Shown here: one piece after another, positions 9,736 to 19,913 of the stretch
Position numbering within the stretch: position 1 is the first letter of the stretch
Layout of the letters: each line of letters opens with the position of its first letter
NCBI RefSeq assembly: GCF_001641265.1
Contig: NW_020167534.1
Coordinates: 1-64,000, forward strand
From: Pseudogymnoascus destructans
Lineage: Eukaryota > Ascomycota > Leotiomycetes > Thelebolales > Thelebolaceae
Reading direction: 5' to 3'
Length of the DNA: 64,000 nt
Program-made: the position numbers and the translations under genes
The notes under the pieces: model-generated
The model's input: only the letters and a program-made list of their open reading frames with translations
Told to the model about the DNA's origin: nothing
The model's database searches: none

Positions 9736-10402
9736 TTATGTCTTGGGTGGCTGAGGATACAGATGTCGTCGATATAAAAGAAGACTATTATGGTTATCGG
9801 ACATGAACAGACACTGTGCTTCAGGAACTTGTGTAAGACCTAGAGATGTTAACGTCTCTGAGAAGTCACGAAACCAAAGTAGTGGTGACTGTCGTAATCC
9901 GTAAAGGGCACGGTTGAGATTCCAGAACATCCCTTGTTCTTGATATCTGTCTGCACAGCGCACATACACTTCTTCGTCAATGCGACTATTTCTGAATGCA
10001 TTGATCGCATCCATTTGATCAGTGTCGAGGTCGAAGTAGGCTGTGATTGCCATAAGTGCACGGAAAGTCTGCAATGCTAGTGTCACTGCATACGTTTCAT
10101 CATGGATAGAGTATCGCTGCAGATCTCCTCTCACAACAAGTCGAGCCTTGTATTTTACAAGGTAGCCACTATCGTCAAACTTGTATGTAAATACCCACAT
10201 AAGAGGTATTACAAATGAATATATTTGTTCATCTTGAACAGATGTGAAGGTACCCTGTTTTCGAAGGTCATTTATTTCCTTCTCAGCTGCTGTTTTGAAG
10301 CCGATCTGATGTGGGTGGCTTTCGAGCTGGTCCCAGTATTTTGGGGCTGTAGGCAATGCTGTGCGATGGACCCTTTGCTTGTTAAAGGTCGTACCAACTA
10401 TT
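9736..10402 (-). pseudogene. copia reverse transcriptase region
   Basis: Motifs in order are PKYWDQLESHPHQIGFKTA, EINDLRKQGTF, MWVFTYKFDDSGYLVKYKAR, LVVRGDLQ, FRALMAITAYFDLDTDQMDAINAF and LYGLRQSPLLWFRDF. The catalytic LDTDQMDAINAF block is intact. The frame continues 5' through GTTFNKQRVHRTALPT to the ACACT target site at 10403-10407 and resumes across copy 2 at 18098. It breaks before the YVDD-type block, where the sequence shows LLLYRRHLYPQPPKT and a stop. Confidence 0.9.
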
Positions 10403-10407
10403 ACACT
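10403..10407 (+). repeat. target-site duplication (left) of gypsy copy 2
   Basis: ACACT here is repeated at 18094-18098 on the other side of the element. Confidence 0.93.
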
Positions 10408-10720
10408 TGTAAGGACACAGGGAATACGGCTCTCCGTAGGTGCATATGGGAGTGCGAGTCGGAGGTGATGCTGTATTCTATCCTATAGGTCTACTACGAA
10501 GGATACAAAAAAGATGAAAGGGGAGCTTATAGCTTCCTACCCCTTATGTACCTAAATGGGGTCCGACTCGGCTAGGCCTTAGCGTACCGGTAGATCCACT
10601 CCCGTCTGCCGCCCGAATCGACCCTGACCCTAGAACATCTATGCTGCTATACTACTATGTCGCCTATTCCGCGTTGTCTTACGGGTCCGAGGGTACCCCG
10701 TGTAAGGAGGCATCCTTACA
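10408..10720 (-). repeat. 3' LTR of gypsy copy 2
   Basis: 313 bp with TGTAAGGA/TCCTTACA ends. It is flanked at 10403-10407 by ACACT and, on the internal side, by a C-rich tract (10721-10734) that is the complement of the polypurine primer. Confidence 0.95.
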
Positions 10721-11249
10721 TTACCCCCCCCCTTGAGAGAGTGCTTTGTCCTCAAAGCGCGTGGCTCCGTGTGCCGACCGAATGGTAGCCGAGTGTCGGT
10801 ATGGTCTAGGTAGTCTTTGTTCGAAGATCGTGGTGCTGAATGCGTCCGTGGGATGGATCGCGGAGCGTGCTTTGTTCCTAATAAAAGCGGATTGTTGAGG
10901 TCCGAGTTGGCACCGTATAGTATCCAGTTGTGGTGTTGCGCGTCGCGAGTTTCTTAGTTACTGTGCGCGCGCTACTACTCCTCAGAAATTCATTGTTCTA
11001 AGCGGTTGTTATGGAGCAACCGATTCCACCCAGGATTCGAAGGCTTCTTTTTACAACAACACCGCCTACGAACCCACCTCCCGAATCCAGTAAGTAGCCC
11101 CTCTTGTTCGTATACTGTATACTAATCTGATTGTTTCATAGGAAACAAAACAAACCAGACGACCGAGTAGGTGATGATTGCGCGCCGACGCGTAGGTGAT
11201 AACTTCTGGGCTTGGGGCTGACGGTTTTGTAGGAAACCTTTTCGCGAAG

Positions 11250-12002
11250 ATGCCCGTCCTGCTGCCCCCCGGGGCCCTCCCGGCTGCGTACCGCGTCCTC
11301 TGTATGAGATGCGTGCGCCGTATTGGGACACCCGACGATGCTCCCATGGAGCACGAGTGCGTTTGGAGCGAGAAAAGCTCCAAGTGCGCCTACTGCGTGA
11401 AGCAGAAGGCACCATGTGTGCCGGTGAGTTCTCGGGTGCTGTTCGGTCTGGTGGTTGGTTTCCTGTGCTGACTTTCTGGGGGATAGATTCTCTGGTTCCT
11501 CGAGGAGGAATATGCCGCCATCGTCGCCGCCGAAGCGGCCACCCCTCCCGTCCCGGCCACCACCCTCAAGACCTACAAGGAGGTCGCGCGCGTGGCCGAC
11601 CTCTCCAGCGCCGCCATGCCGGCCCTGCGCTCCCCCTTTGAGGGGGCGCAGTACATTCAGGGGCTGGCCACCCTCGCTGCCATCAAGGTAAGTTTTCCCC
11701 TTTCTGTTGTTCTTGTTCTGGGTCTGACTCCTAGGTAGGACCTCGCCGCCGCGGTGGAGGGGTTGAAGGAGGATACGGGGAAGCTCCTCGCGGGGCAGGC
11801 CCGCGCCGTCTCCTTGCTGGGGACGGTGGATAAAACCACCGACAAGGTGGGGAAGGAGGTGAGCTTCGTGGCGACTGCGGTCGCGAAGGTGGAGAAGGCG
11901 GTGGGGAAGTTGGCCGGGGCTGTTGCGGTGGCTCCCCGCAATGGCGGGAAGAGGAAGAGGGGGGAGGAGGAGGAGGGGAATGGGGAGAACCCGATTGGGT
12001 GA
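11250..12002 (+). CDS. antisense Cys-rich cargo gene of gypsy copy 2 (3 exons, 212 aa)
   Basis: Exons are 11250..11423, 11487..11687 and 11739..12002; introns of 63 and 51 nt have GTGAGT..TAG and GTAAGT..TAG ends and the frame is kept at both. Residues 1-58 hold six cysteines spaced C18-x2-C21-x15-C37-x8-C46-x2-C49-x6-C56, which suggests a zinc-binding module. Exon 2 gives an Ala-rich helical stretch. Exon 3 has repeated hydrophobic spacing (VDKTTDKVGKEVSFVATAVA) likely to form a coiled coil, then a basic patch GGKRKRG and an acidic Glu run. I do not recognise a named family. The ATG at 11250 is the first after an in-frame stop at 11193-11195. The gene is convergent with pol. It could be a captured host gene or an element-encoded accessory factor. 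Confidence 0.62.
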
Positions 12003-12157
12003 ACGGGCCCTGTGCTGGAGGGAACTCGGGCGTGGTCTTTCGCGTGGGGTCACTTCGACCCTTCGTCTCTCATGGTGGTAGCCGCTTGTTGCGACGCCGG
12101 TGAGACGTTTGGGAAGGGTGGCTTCCGCAAGGGCTACGGCTCTGAGGGTGCCCTGGC

Positions 12158-15100
12158 TTAGAGGGTGTTTAGTTTAGTGTCGTAGGTAGCAACGACGCTG
12201 TTTTCCTCTGCTTTGCCGTGCCTCTCGTGATCGTAGCTTGGTTTGCCTGTCTCCCATTCCGTGATCCAGCCGGGTAGGTCCTGCGGTGGTCCTGGCAGGT
12301 TTGGGTACTCCGCGTGGAACTCCCGGATTTTGTAGGGGGAGTTCTTAAAGTTTGAGGCGGGGTACCATTCCGGGTCCGGATCGTATCCGACCCAGGATAC
12401 CTGGTATTGAAGTTGTTTTCGCCGGATCCTTACGGCGAGGATCTTTTCGACCTCCCACTCCTCTAGGCCGTCTACGACTTCGCTGCTTGGCTCAGGCGCT
12501 GCTTGACCGGGCAGCGGGTTATTCGGAGCCTTGATGAGTACGTCTGGAGAGAAGACATCGTGTATTTGGGAACCCTTCGGTAGGTCTAGTCGGAAGGCGT
12601 GTCCGATTTGTTCCAGTACCGTATAGGGTCCGACCCATTGTTGCCCCAGCTTACGGCTAGGGCGGTGATTTTTCAGATTCTTGGTCGATAGGTAAACCTT
12701 GTCTCCTACGTCCCAGTCAATGGCTCGTCGGCGTCGATTCGCGTATTTAGACATATCCTCTTGTGCTTTGGCCATGTTCTCCTTTGCGTAAATCCATGCG
12801 GAGTGCATGCGGTTTGCTACTGCTTTGGCTTCCTTCTGGTTCATGACTTCCCTAGGGGTCGTGGCTTTTGGGGTTTCCCAGTCCCAACTGGTGCGCAGAT
12901 CAGTTCCGTACTTGAGTCGGTAGGGGGTCATTCCGATCGAGGCATGGGGAAGGGTCATTTGCACCCGATCCATGATGGGAATGAGCTCGCTCCAGTTATC
13001 CTGGTAATGTGATACGAAGGGCCTCAGTCTCTGATCGATATACCGATTCATGATTTCCGTCTGCCCGTCGGTCTGCTTGTGATAGGCTGTCGACAGCTTG
13101 ATCTTGACGCCGATGATCCGGCAGAACTCGTGCCAGAAGGATGACACGAATTGGGGTCCGCGGTCACTGACGATCGATACCGGGGTGTGCCCGAATCGAT
13201 ATATCCATTCGATGAACAGCTGCGCCATTTGTCGTGCATCTGTAGTCTTATAACACGGTATGGTCACCGAACTCTTCCCGAGGCGGTCCATAAACACTAG
13301 GATGCTGTCGTACCCGTGCTTGTCCCTTGGGAACTCCTTGAAGTCCATCGTAAGGTGTTGCATAGGGTAGTCGGGTACCGGTAGGGGGTGTAGAAAGCCC
13401 TGTTGCTTTGTGACATTGGTGTGCGAAAGGCGGCATGTCGCGCAGTTACGCACATACCGTATGCAGTCCGCTTCCATACCGACCCAGCGATACTTCTGGG
13501 CAAGCAACTGGTAGGTCTTCCGGCCGCTGGGGTGCGCCGTCGACACCTGGTCATGCGCCTCTCGGATGAGTTTCGTACACAGCTCGGTGTGGCGGTTCAC
13601 ACATAGGCGGTCTTTGTACAGGAGGAGTTGGTCGGCTAGGGCGTACCCATCCGGTAAGGGTTGTTTCGCGCGTGTCTCGGCGAACGACTTCCGGTTGTCT
13701 ACGCATAGTGCCTCGATCAGATCGAAGGGCATCTGCGCCTTTGGGGGGTCGATGGCATTGATCGATGCTACATAACTGTCGGCCAACTCGGCACTGATAC
13801 GGGGGTGTAGGCGGGCAGGGCCAAGCAACACCCTCGCACGACTATCCAACTTGACTTTCTGTTGCATTACGAGGTCTTGGTCTCTTCGGCTCAGAATATC
13901 AGCCTTCAGGTTATTCTTACCTGCCGTATACGTAATGTGGAAGTTGAAGTCGGATAGTAGTTCCATCCATCGCACCTGCTTCGCGGTGAGAACCTTCGTC
14001 GTCATGAAGTATTCGAGCGAGCGGTGGTCCGTATACACCTCGACTCGCTGCGTAACAGAGGCTAACTCAGGTCTCCATTTCGCGAACACTTTCACGATGG
14101 CGAAGAGTTCCTTGTCATGGATTTCCCAGTTGATCTCATGGCCGGTAAGGACGTGGCTGTAGAAGCTCACTGGGTACCAGAGCTGGTCCGGGTGCTCTTG
14201 TGATAGCACGCCGGCGACGACTCCGTCTGAAGAGTCGGTCTCTAGCTTCGTAGGCAATTCGGGGTTGAAGTGGTGTAGTGCCTGCACCGCTAGTAGCTGC
14301 CGCCGTAATTCTTCAAAGGCGTTCTCACATTCCTCAGTCCATAGGAACGGCTCCGAGGGGCTCGTGATGGTAGTCAGGGGCTTCGCGATCTTCCCGAAAT
14401 TGCGTATGAACTGGCGGTAGAACCCACAGAAGCCTAGATAGGATTTCACACCGGTAACGGTGGTCGGTCGAATCCAGTTTCGAAGGGGTTCGATCTTGTC
14501 GGGGTCCGCCTCGACACCGGAAGTGGTCAGTATGTAACCCAGGTACTTAGTTCGGGTAACATTGAACTCGCACTTCTTGAGGTCGGCTTGTAGCCCTGCC
14601 TCACGAAGGCGCTGTAGGACTTTGTGTACGTGCTCTATATGTTCCGTAGGGTCCTCGGAGTATATGAGAATGTCGTCGAGGTAAGCCGTACAGAAGTCGT
14701 CCAAGTATTGCATGAGGACGTCGTTCATGTAGCGCTGGTACGTTGCGGGGCCGTTGGTCAGTCCGAACGGCAGCACCTTGCACTTATAAGATCCATATCG
14801 AGTCCGAAAGGTAGTATACTCTTCGGAGTCAGGGTGCATTCGTATGCGATGGAAGGCTTGTCGGATATCTAGTTTCGTGAAAATCTTGGCTTTCGACACC
14901 CGTCCAAGTAGTTCGTCGATGCGCGGTATAGGGTACGGATCGTTGCGGGTGAGTCCGTTCAGCTTGCGGTAATCAATGCAGAACCTCAGTTTGCCGTCCG
15001 CTTTCTTAACGAAGAGTATAGGGGACGCAAAGGGGCTATTGCTATTGACGATGAAGCCTTTCTCCAGGTTCTCCAGCAGGTATTGCTTGGTAGCCTTAAG

Positions 15101-16180
15101 CTCTTTGGTGCCTTGCCGGTAGAGCGGGGAGAAAGCGTTTGGTAACGGCGCCTCTAGCTGTATCTTATGATCGTATACCCGGTGTGGTGGTAATTTATCA
15201 GATTCCGATTTTGAGAAGACGTCGGTGTACTTTCGGTGCACAGGCGGGAGTTTCTCCTGGATGAGTGATATCGTCTCGTCATCCTCTTCGGATTCTTTTT
15301 CCCGAATGATCTGATCGATCTCGTAAAGGCTGGTCTGGAAGAACTCGGCATCGCTTCGCATCATCTCGTGGTGGAAGGCGTTTGCACCGATCTCGCAGAT
15401 GTGCACCGGCGTGAAGCTTGGTACAGGCTTCGCCGGTGGCAAGAAAGGTACCCCTGGGATCTGAGGTGTACTCGGGGCAGTGTCGGTGGTCATTCCGGAG
15501 TCCGAAATTATCACTTTCATTTCCATCGAGCGTCCGCCTGCGCGGCGTCTGTCTTCGTGGTGGATTGCGGCATCCCTACGATTCGCATCCGACTGGTGAG
15601 AAGGATGTCGAATGGACGTTTCGCGCGAGTGGTAGGGCAAGGTGATCTCCTTGCTCCAGCTAGGAGTAGGCGGGTACTCCTTTGGCCATACTAGCCGGCT
15701 CTTTGCAGAGTCGAGTAGTATTCGGAAGCGGCTGAAAAGCTTCCTCCCAATTATCACATCTTGCGCTCCGAGGTCCAGGAGCACAAAGGGGCAGTTATAT
15801 ATTCAGCGTCCTTCGACTGTTAAGTGCAACCGAATATACTCCGATACGTGACTTTGGATTTTTCGCTGAAAACCACGTATGGGTACAGAGTAGGGCAGTT
15901 TCCGTATGGGGCTCTGAAGCGCCTTCGACAGTCGTAGCGCGAAGGGCTTGTTGATGACGAGGTATCCGTTTGCTCCTGTGTCTGCGAGAGCCTTCGTTTG
16001 CACACCGAGTCCGTTCAGACTCAGCGTCGTGTCGACTAAGAACTGGGTTCCGCCCAAGAGTTCTTGTAGGTCGAGATCTCGCAGATCACATTTGCGTAGA
16101 CCTAGGAAGGAGCCTTTCCCTAGGCCTCGTCGTTTTCCTCCAGGGACGCATCCGATTGGAGTTCGACTGCCTCCTCCCAC
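12158..16180 (-). CDS. protease-RT-RNase H-integrase-chromodomain polyprotein of gypsy copy 2
   Basis: The protease part (16180-15803) has the DTGANGYLVI active-site motif. An in-frame TGA at 15805-15803 separates it from the rest; the frame then continues unchanged from 15802 to 12158 (about 1214 codons). Motifs in order are GAQDVIIGRKLF, the RT blocks LRFCIDYRKLNG and YLDDILIYSED, RNase H (TDSSDGVVAGV, YTDHRSLEY), the integrase zinc region ending NCATC, the core with SDRGPQF and HKQTDGQTE, and a chromodomain (WEVEKILAVRIRRKQ, QVSWVGYDPDPEWYP). The chromodomain places it with chromoviruses. The pol frame overlaps gag by 61 nt in the -1 frame. Confidence 0.93.
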
Positions 16181-17502
16181 TGCTCTTCGGGTTCAGGGGC
16201 TTCGCGGTCAATCTCTTTGACTGTGGGGTTGAGCGGGCACCTGTCCTGGAAATGACCGGGCTTCCCGCATTTGAAACAGTTTCCAGACGCAGCCGGCACG
16301 GCGGTCCGCACGCGACCTGTTATGTCCGGCTTGGGGGCGGTGGGTATGAAAGGAGTCCTCTGGAAGGAACCCAACGGACTTCTTGTCGTCTTCGGTGGTT
16401 GGGTCTTGGCGGCCTCCACAGGCGGGAACCTGGATGAGCCGAGGCGGGCCCGTCCTGGGAAGCTCGACTCGCCGCTCTTGGACTGGGAGCTCAACTCGCC
16501 GTTCCTGCGTCGCTCTTGGTCAAAGGCGGTTAAGGCTCGGACCATGGTGAGGTAATCGCCTTTCCATTGGTCCTTCACGACCGCCACGCGGCTGCGGAAT
16601 TGCGGTGTGAGCTTGTTCCACATATACCGAAACCACTCCGATTGTGATACTTGTCCCGTAATCGCCGCACTTTGGAAGCGGGCTTTGAACTCGGGGAAGG
16701 TTTCGTGTAAGTGACCCTTTTCGCCCATCTGCATATCGTCGAATTCGTTCCGGGCCTGTTCGGTCTCATTACCCGTAAGGTAATATGATCCTAATAGGTC
16801 CATCATTTCGTCTGCGCTCTGGAAGCCATGCGTATCCGATAGGTATTGGGGTTCCAGATATTTCTTTGCCAGGCCGGTCGTAGTTCCCCATATCAACGCT
16901 CTTCTCGAGACGTCGGTAGGGTAGTGGTCCTCATTGACTACAAGTCGGTCCCGAATGGACGCGCTCCATTGCATAAAGGTATGTTCTATCCCATCGCTGA
17001 GCGGCGTAATCTTCTCAGAGATGGTGGATTTCTTGTAACGGTTCGGAGGGTCCACGGTGTACTGTCGGGGTAGACCCGGGATTGAAGGAGAGCGCGCATT
17101 GTCGACAGGTGGCAGTCGAACGGTGCCGGGCGTGTTTCGCATTGTCGGTGCAGGCTGTTCGTCTTCGTCGGCCTCAATGGTGCGCACTGGGGCGTCGGCA
17201 GCCGGTGGTGGCGTAGACGGTATTCGGGTCTGGCTAGCTACGAGGCTGGCTACCATCGCCTTGAGCTCCCGCATCTCGTTCTCGAGGTTCGCTATGCGAT
17301 CCGGGGGGCTTTCGGATGGCCCTGCGGTCGTGCCCGCTGTGGCGGTTTGCCTAGTTGTCATTCGTAGCGGTTGACCGTCATTGTCGGGTGGTGGGTTTTG
17401 TGTCGTCTTGCGCGACATCTTGATTCGGGGGTGTATCGAGTCGCAGTCGATACGGAAGAGTTTGACTTCCGGTAGCTCGTAGCTATCAACACTCTTGTTC
17501 AC
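16120..17502 (-). CDS. gag of gypsy copy 2
   Basis: A 460-residue frame with a Pro/Thr-rich start, a coiled-coil-like helix (IANLENEMRELKAMVASL), a capsid-like helical region (FPEFKARFQSAAITG, WNKLTPQFRSRV) and one zinc knuckle CFKCGKPGHFQDRC near the C-terminus. It ends at a TAG inside the start of the protease frame. Another ATG (MSRKTTQ) lies 28 codons downstream and could be the true start. The gag frame is intact in this copy, unlike copy 1. Confidence 0.9.
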   Translation of the reverse strand: MNKSVDSYELPEVKLFRIDCDSIHPRIKMSRKTTQNPPPDNDGQPLRMTTRQTATAGTTAGPSESPPDRIANLENEMRELKAMVASLVASQTRIPSTPPPAADAPVRTIEADEDEQPAPTMRNTPGTVRLPPVDNARSPSIPGLPRQYTVDPPNRYKKSTISEKITPLSDGIEHTFMQWSASIRDRLVVNEDHYPTDVSRRALIWGTTTGLAKKYLEPQYLSDTHGFQSADEMMDLLGSYYLTGNETEQARNEFDDMQMGEKGHLHETFPEFKARFQSAAITGQVSQSEWFRYMWNKLTPQFRSRVAVVKDQWKGDYLTMVRALTAFDQERRRNGELSSQSKSGESSFPGRARLGSSRFPPVEAAKTQPPKTTRSPLGSFQRTPFIPTAPKPDITGRVRTAVPAASGNCFKCGKPGHFQDRCPLNPTVKEIDREAPEPEEQWEEAVELQSDASLEENDEA

Positions 17503-17780
17503 AATTGCCTCTGTGCTTGAGGGGGTTCTTTAGGATCTCGTATCCTATTCGGCGCCAACGCGTCGGCGACTTTACCAGCTTGCTCTGCAGGATCAAACCC
17601 TGATCCACTGGCTGTCCGTGAGTTCTCTGGGGTCACGGCTATTTGGAGTCATCAGGTCTCTACTTCGAAATGTCACCGAGTCGCGGTCGGTGGTGTTTCG
17701 ACAGTTCTCCTGAGTCGTTCCGGTTGTGGGATATTATTTAGGTACGGCCGTCCCCGGCAAGCGTGATCTTTTTTGTATAA
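17503..17780 (-). other. 5' leader of gypsy copy 2
   Basis: Untranslated leader between the 5' LTR and gag. The bases next to the LTR read TTATACAAAAAAGATCACG on the element strand. A tRNA primer match could not be decided by eye. Confidence 0.5.
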
Positions 17781-18093
17781 TGTAAGGACACAGGGAATAC
17801 GGCTCTCCGTAGGTGCATATGGGAGTGCGAGTCGGAGGTGATGCTGTATTCTATCCTATAGGTCTACTACGAAGGATACAAAAAAGATGAAAGGGGAGCT
17901 TATAGCTTCCTACCCCTTATGTACCTAAATGGGGTCCGACTCGGCTAGGCCTTAGCGTACCGGTAGATCCACTCCCGTCTGCCGCCCGAATCGACCCCGA
18001 CCCTAGAACATCTATGCTGCTATACTACTATGTCGCCTATTCCGCGTTGTCTTACGGGTCCGAGGGTACCCCGTGTAAGGAGGCATCCTTACA
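17781..18093 (-). repeat. 5' LTR of gypsy copy 2
   Basis: 313 bp, the same as 10408-10720 except for one substitution. It is followed at 18094-18098 by the right ACACT duplication. Confidence 0.95.
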
Positions 18094-18098
18094 ACACT
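18094..18098 (+). repeat. target-site duplication (right) of gypsy copy 2
   Basis: ACACT, identical to 10403-10407. Confidence 0.93.
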
Positions 18099-18738
18099 TT
18101 CACCTGAGTTTGGATGTTGGATGGTGGTGGAATAGACATCGTGTCTTCGCACACTATGATCAGTTCGTTCTGGTCATTTCCGGAGTCCGTAAGTGAGTAT
18201 TATCACCCCCTGAGAAATTATCTTGATGAGATTTTTCTCCACTATGTTTTGGCTCACCCTGCAGTGGCTCCACATCTTGGTTTGTAGTGACATCTGCAGG
18301 TTGATATGGCTGTTGCTCATCTTCATGATCATCGATGTACTGATTGTCCGACTCAGGCAGTTCGATGACTTCTACCGCTTGCTGGATTTCAGCTGGTGTT
18401 GCGACAGAAGTGTACAGTGGATCAAACATCTTATTTTCATTGAAAGTAACATCTCTTGTTACTATTACCTTTTTGAGTGTCGGTACCCAGATGCGAAAAA
18501 TGTTTGTAGAGTTGTATCCTACCAAATAACCAATTTGTGCACTCTTCTTGAGTCTGTCCAATTTTGGGCGGTTTTGGATAGGGGCATATGCTCGACACCC
18601 GTAAATGTGAACATGCGACAACAGAGGCTTAACGTTCTCTGTTTGAATATTAGGGAGCTTTAATAATCGTCCATAAGGGGTTTCGTAGTTGAGCACTGCT
18701 GTGGTTAATCGATTGATGAGGTACCCAGCAGTTTTCAA
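18099..18738 (-). pseudogene. copia integrase C-terminal region
   Basis: Contains YLINRLTTAVLNYETPYGRL, HVHIYGCRAYAPIQNRPKLD, SAQIGYLVGYNSTNIFRIWV and KKVIVTRDVTFNE, the typical end of a Ty1/copia integrase, then the acidic linker to RT. A stop closes the main frame at 18160 and a shifted frame continues (RTDHSVRRHDVYSTTIQHPN) to the insertion point and into the RT part beyond copy 2. The N-terminal zinc finger and catalytic core are absent because the element is truncated at about 18740. Confidence 0.88.
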
Positions 18739-18740
18739 AC

Positions 18741-18804
18741 CTACAAGTCACTATACATATTTTGGCTTATCACACCAACAACAAGAGCAATACTACTCAA
18801 TGAT
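18741..18804 (+). repeat. 64-bp fragment of family B LTR
   Basis: CAAACCTACAAGTCACTATA and the following ACCAACAACAAGAGC block match positions near 6358-6420 of the solo LTR. It abuts the truncated copia integrase on one side and a gypsy RT scrap on the other. Confidence 0.7.
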
Positions 18805-18805
18805 T

Positions 18806-18984
18806 GCGAACGTGATGTCTTTCCTTATAAGCTCTGTAAGTGGTTGAGCGACTTTGGAATTTCCCTTAATAAACCTTTAGTAGAAGTTTGTGAAACCTAA
18901 GAAGGCTTGTGCTTCTTTAGCCGTGGTTGGTGTTAGCCATTCCAGCACTGCTGTGACCTTTGCTTGGTCCATTTTGATGCCATG
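18806..18984 (-). pseudogene. gypsy RT fragment of another family
   Basis: The minus strand reads GIKMDQAKVTAVLEWLTPTT, then KEAQAFLGFTNFY, a TAA, and RFIKGNSKVAQPLTELI. This is the segment of Ty3/gypsy RT just after the YLDD block (LGFxNFYRRFI region). It is not a copy of either chromovirus in the window. The in-frame TAA replaces a codon expected to be Arg or Gln. Confidence 0.7.
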
Positions 18985-18985
18985 C

Positions 18986-19039
18986 TGTTACGGCTATCGG
19001 CAGAGCTATTAGCCGAGTAGGTCACGCTACAGGACCCCA
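18986..19039 (+). repeat. 54-bp copia LTR end fragment
   Basis: TGTTACGGCTATCGGCAGAG and the following bases match, in opposite orientation, the start of the copia LTR at 8825-8773. It is cut at 19040 by the family B LTR. Confidence 0.6.
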
Positions 19040-19040
19040 C

Positions 19041-19913
19041 TGTCATACTGACATTTGTTGCACTCAGTTTGCTATCAAACTCAAGAGCAATCTCCTCCTC
19101 AAACTTACAAGTCACTATACATATTTTGGCTTATCACACCAACAACAAGAGCAATACTACTCAACAATTGCTACAACCCTCTATGATTCATTACACGTCA
19201 TTGCTCCTTAGTTACTGGGCCGATATTACCACATAGCATATCACTATAACCCTCTATGATTACATGACATCACATCTTAGTTACTGGGCTAATACTACAC
19301 AGGACATATCTCTATCAACTAGAGGCCTAGGAACATGAACGATAGCTCCAAAAGCTTCTACAACCCTCTATGATTCATTACACGTCATTGCTCCTTAGTT
19401 ACCCACAAGATTGGTTAAGTTATGACATAATTTGTCTATAGGGGTACTCTGACCTTGGACCTCCTTTCACTTCCTATAGGCTAGGAACCTAGGAGATGGT
19501 TCTATGGGATTCTCTTAAGTCGACTACAGTTACCAAGCCTGGTAAGTCATGGAAAGTCTTGGAAAATGAGAGAACTACACTCCTTTAGCATAAATAGGAT
19601 TGCCCTTTCCTTAAGAAAGGGCAAGCAGACAATACAGCACATACTTCCACGTCTTTTCCAAGCTTCCAAGCATTGATCTTGTTACTCCTTGTTTCTGAAA
19701 AGCCAGCGAGGTGCTAACCTCTGACTTATCCCTGAGTTCTCAGACTCAACATTTGTTACAACTTGTCTAAACCACCCCACTACATCATACACTTGATTGC
19801 TGCGTTGTGGAATAGTCTAAGCTACAACCCTTTGGCTCTGTTTCCTAAGACAGTGTGTTGTCTTAGTAAAATCATCCCTTCCTTGGGTGGCTAGATTCTC
19901 ACATCTGGTACAT
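19041..19913 (+). repeat. solo LTR of family B, diverged at the 3' end
   Basis: It starts TGTCATACTGACATTTG and parallels 6290-7226, with an extra partial duplication of the block CAACCCTCTATGATTCATTA at about 19170-19385. The end reads CACATCTGGTACATTAGCC, so the usual last bases are altered or lost where it meets a pogo transposase fragment. Confidence 0.75.

Larger units (their letters stand above)
10408..18093 (-). mobile_element. Ty3/gypsy chromovirus, copy 2 (complete, 7686 bp)
   Basis: The element has two 313-bp LTRs, a 5-bp duplication ACACT, gag, protease-pol and, on the opposite strand, a three-exon cargo gene between pol and the 3' LTR. The LTRs differ at one position that I could find (CCCTGACCC against CCCCGACCC), so it inserted recently. 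It lies inside copia pol. Order on the minus strand: 5' LTR 18093-17781, gag 17502-16120, protease 16180-15803, RT to chromodomain 15802-12158, cargo gene in reverse, purine tract, 3' LTR 10720-10408. Confidence 0.96.
8540..18738 (-). mobile_element. Ty1/copia retrotransposon, 5'-truncated and split by gypsy copy 2
   Basis: Read on the minus strand, it consists of an integrase C-terminal region (18738-18160), then 7.7 kb of inserted gypsy (10408-18093), then RT (10356-9736), RNase H (9458-9105) and a 3' LTR (8825-8540). If the insert and one ACACT are removed, the linker between integrase and RT reads through the junction in one frame, which shows that the gypsy element landed inside copia pol. 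The 5' part (gag, protease, most of integrase, 5' LTR) is missing beyond 18738, where a family B LTR fragment begins. Stops and frame changes make it non-autonomous. Confidence 0.85.
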
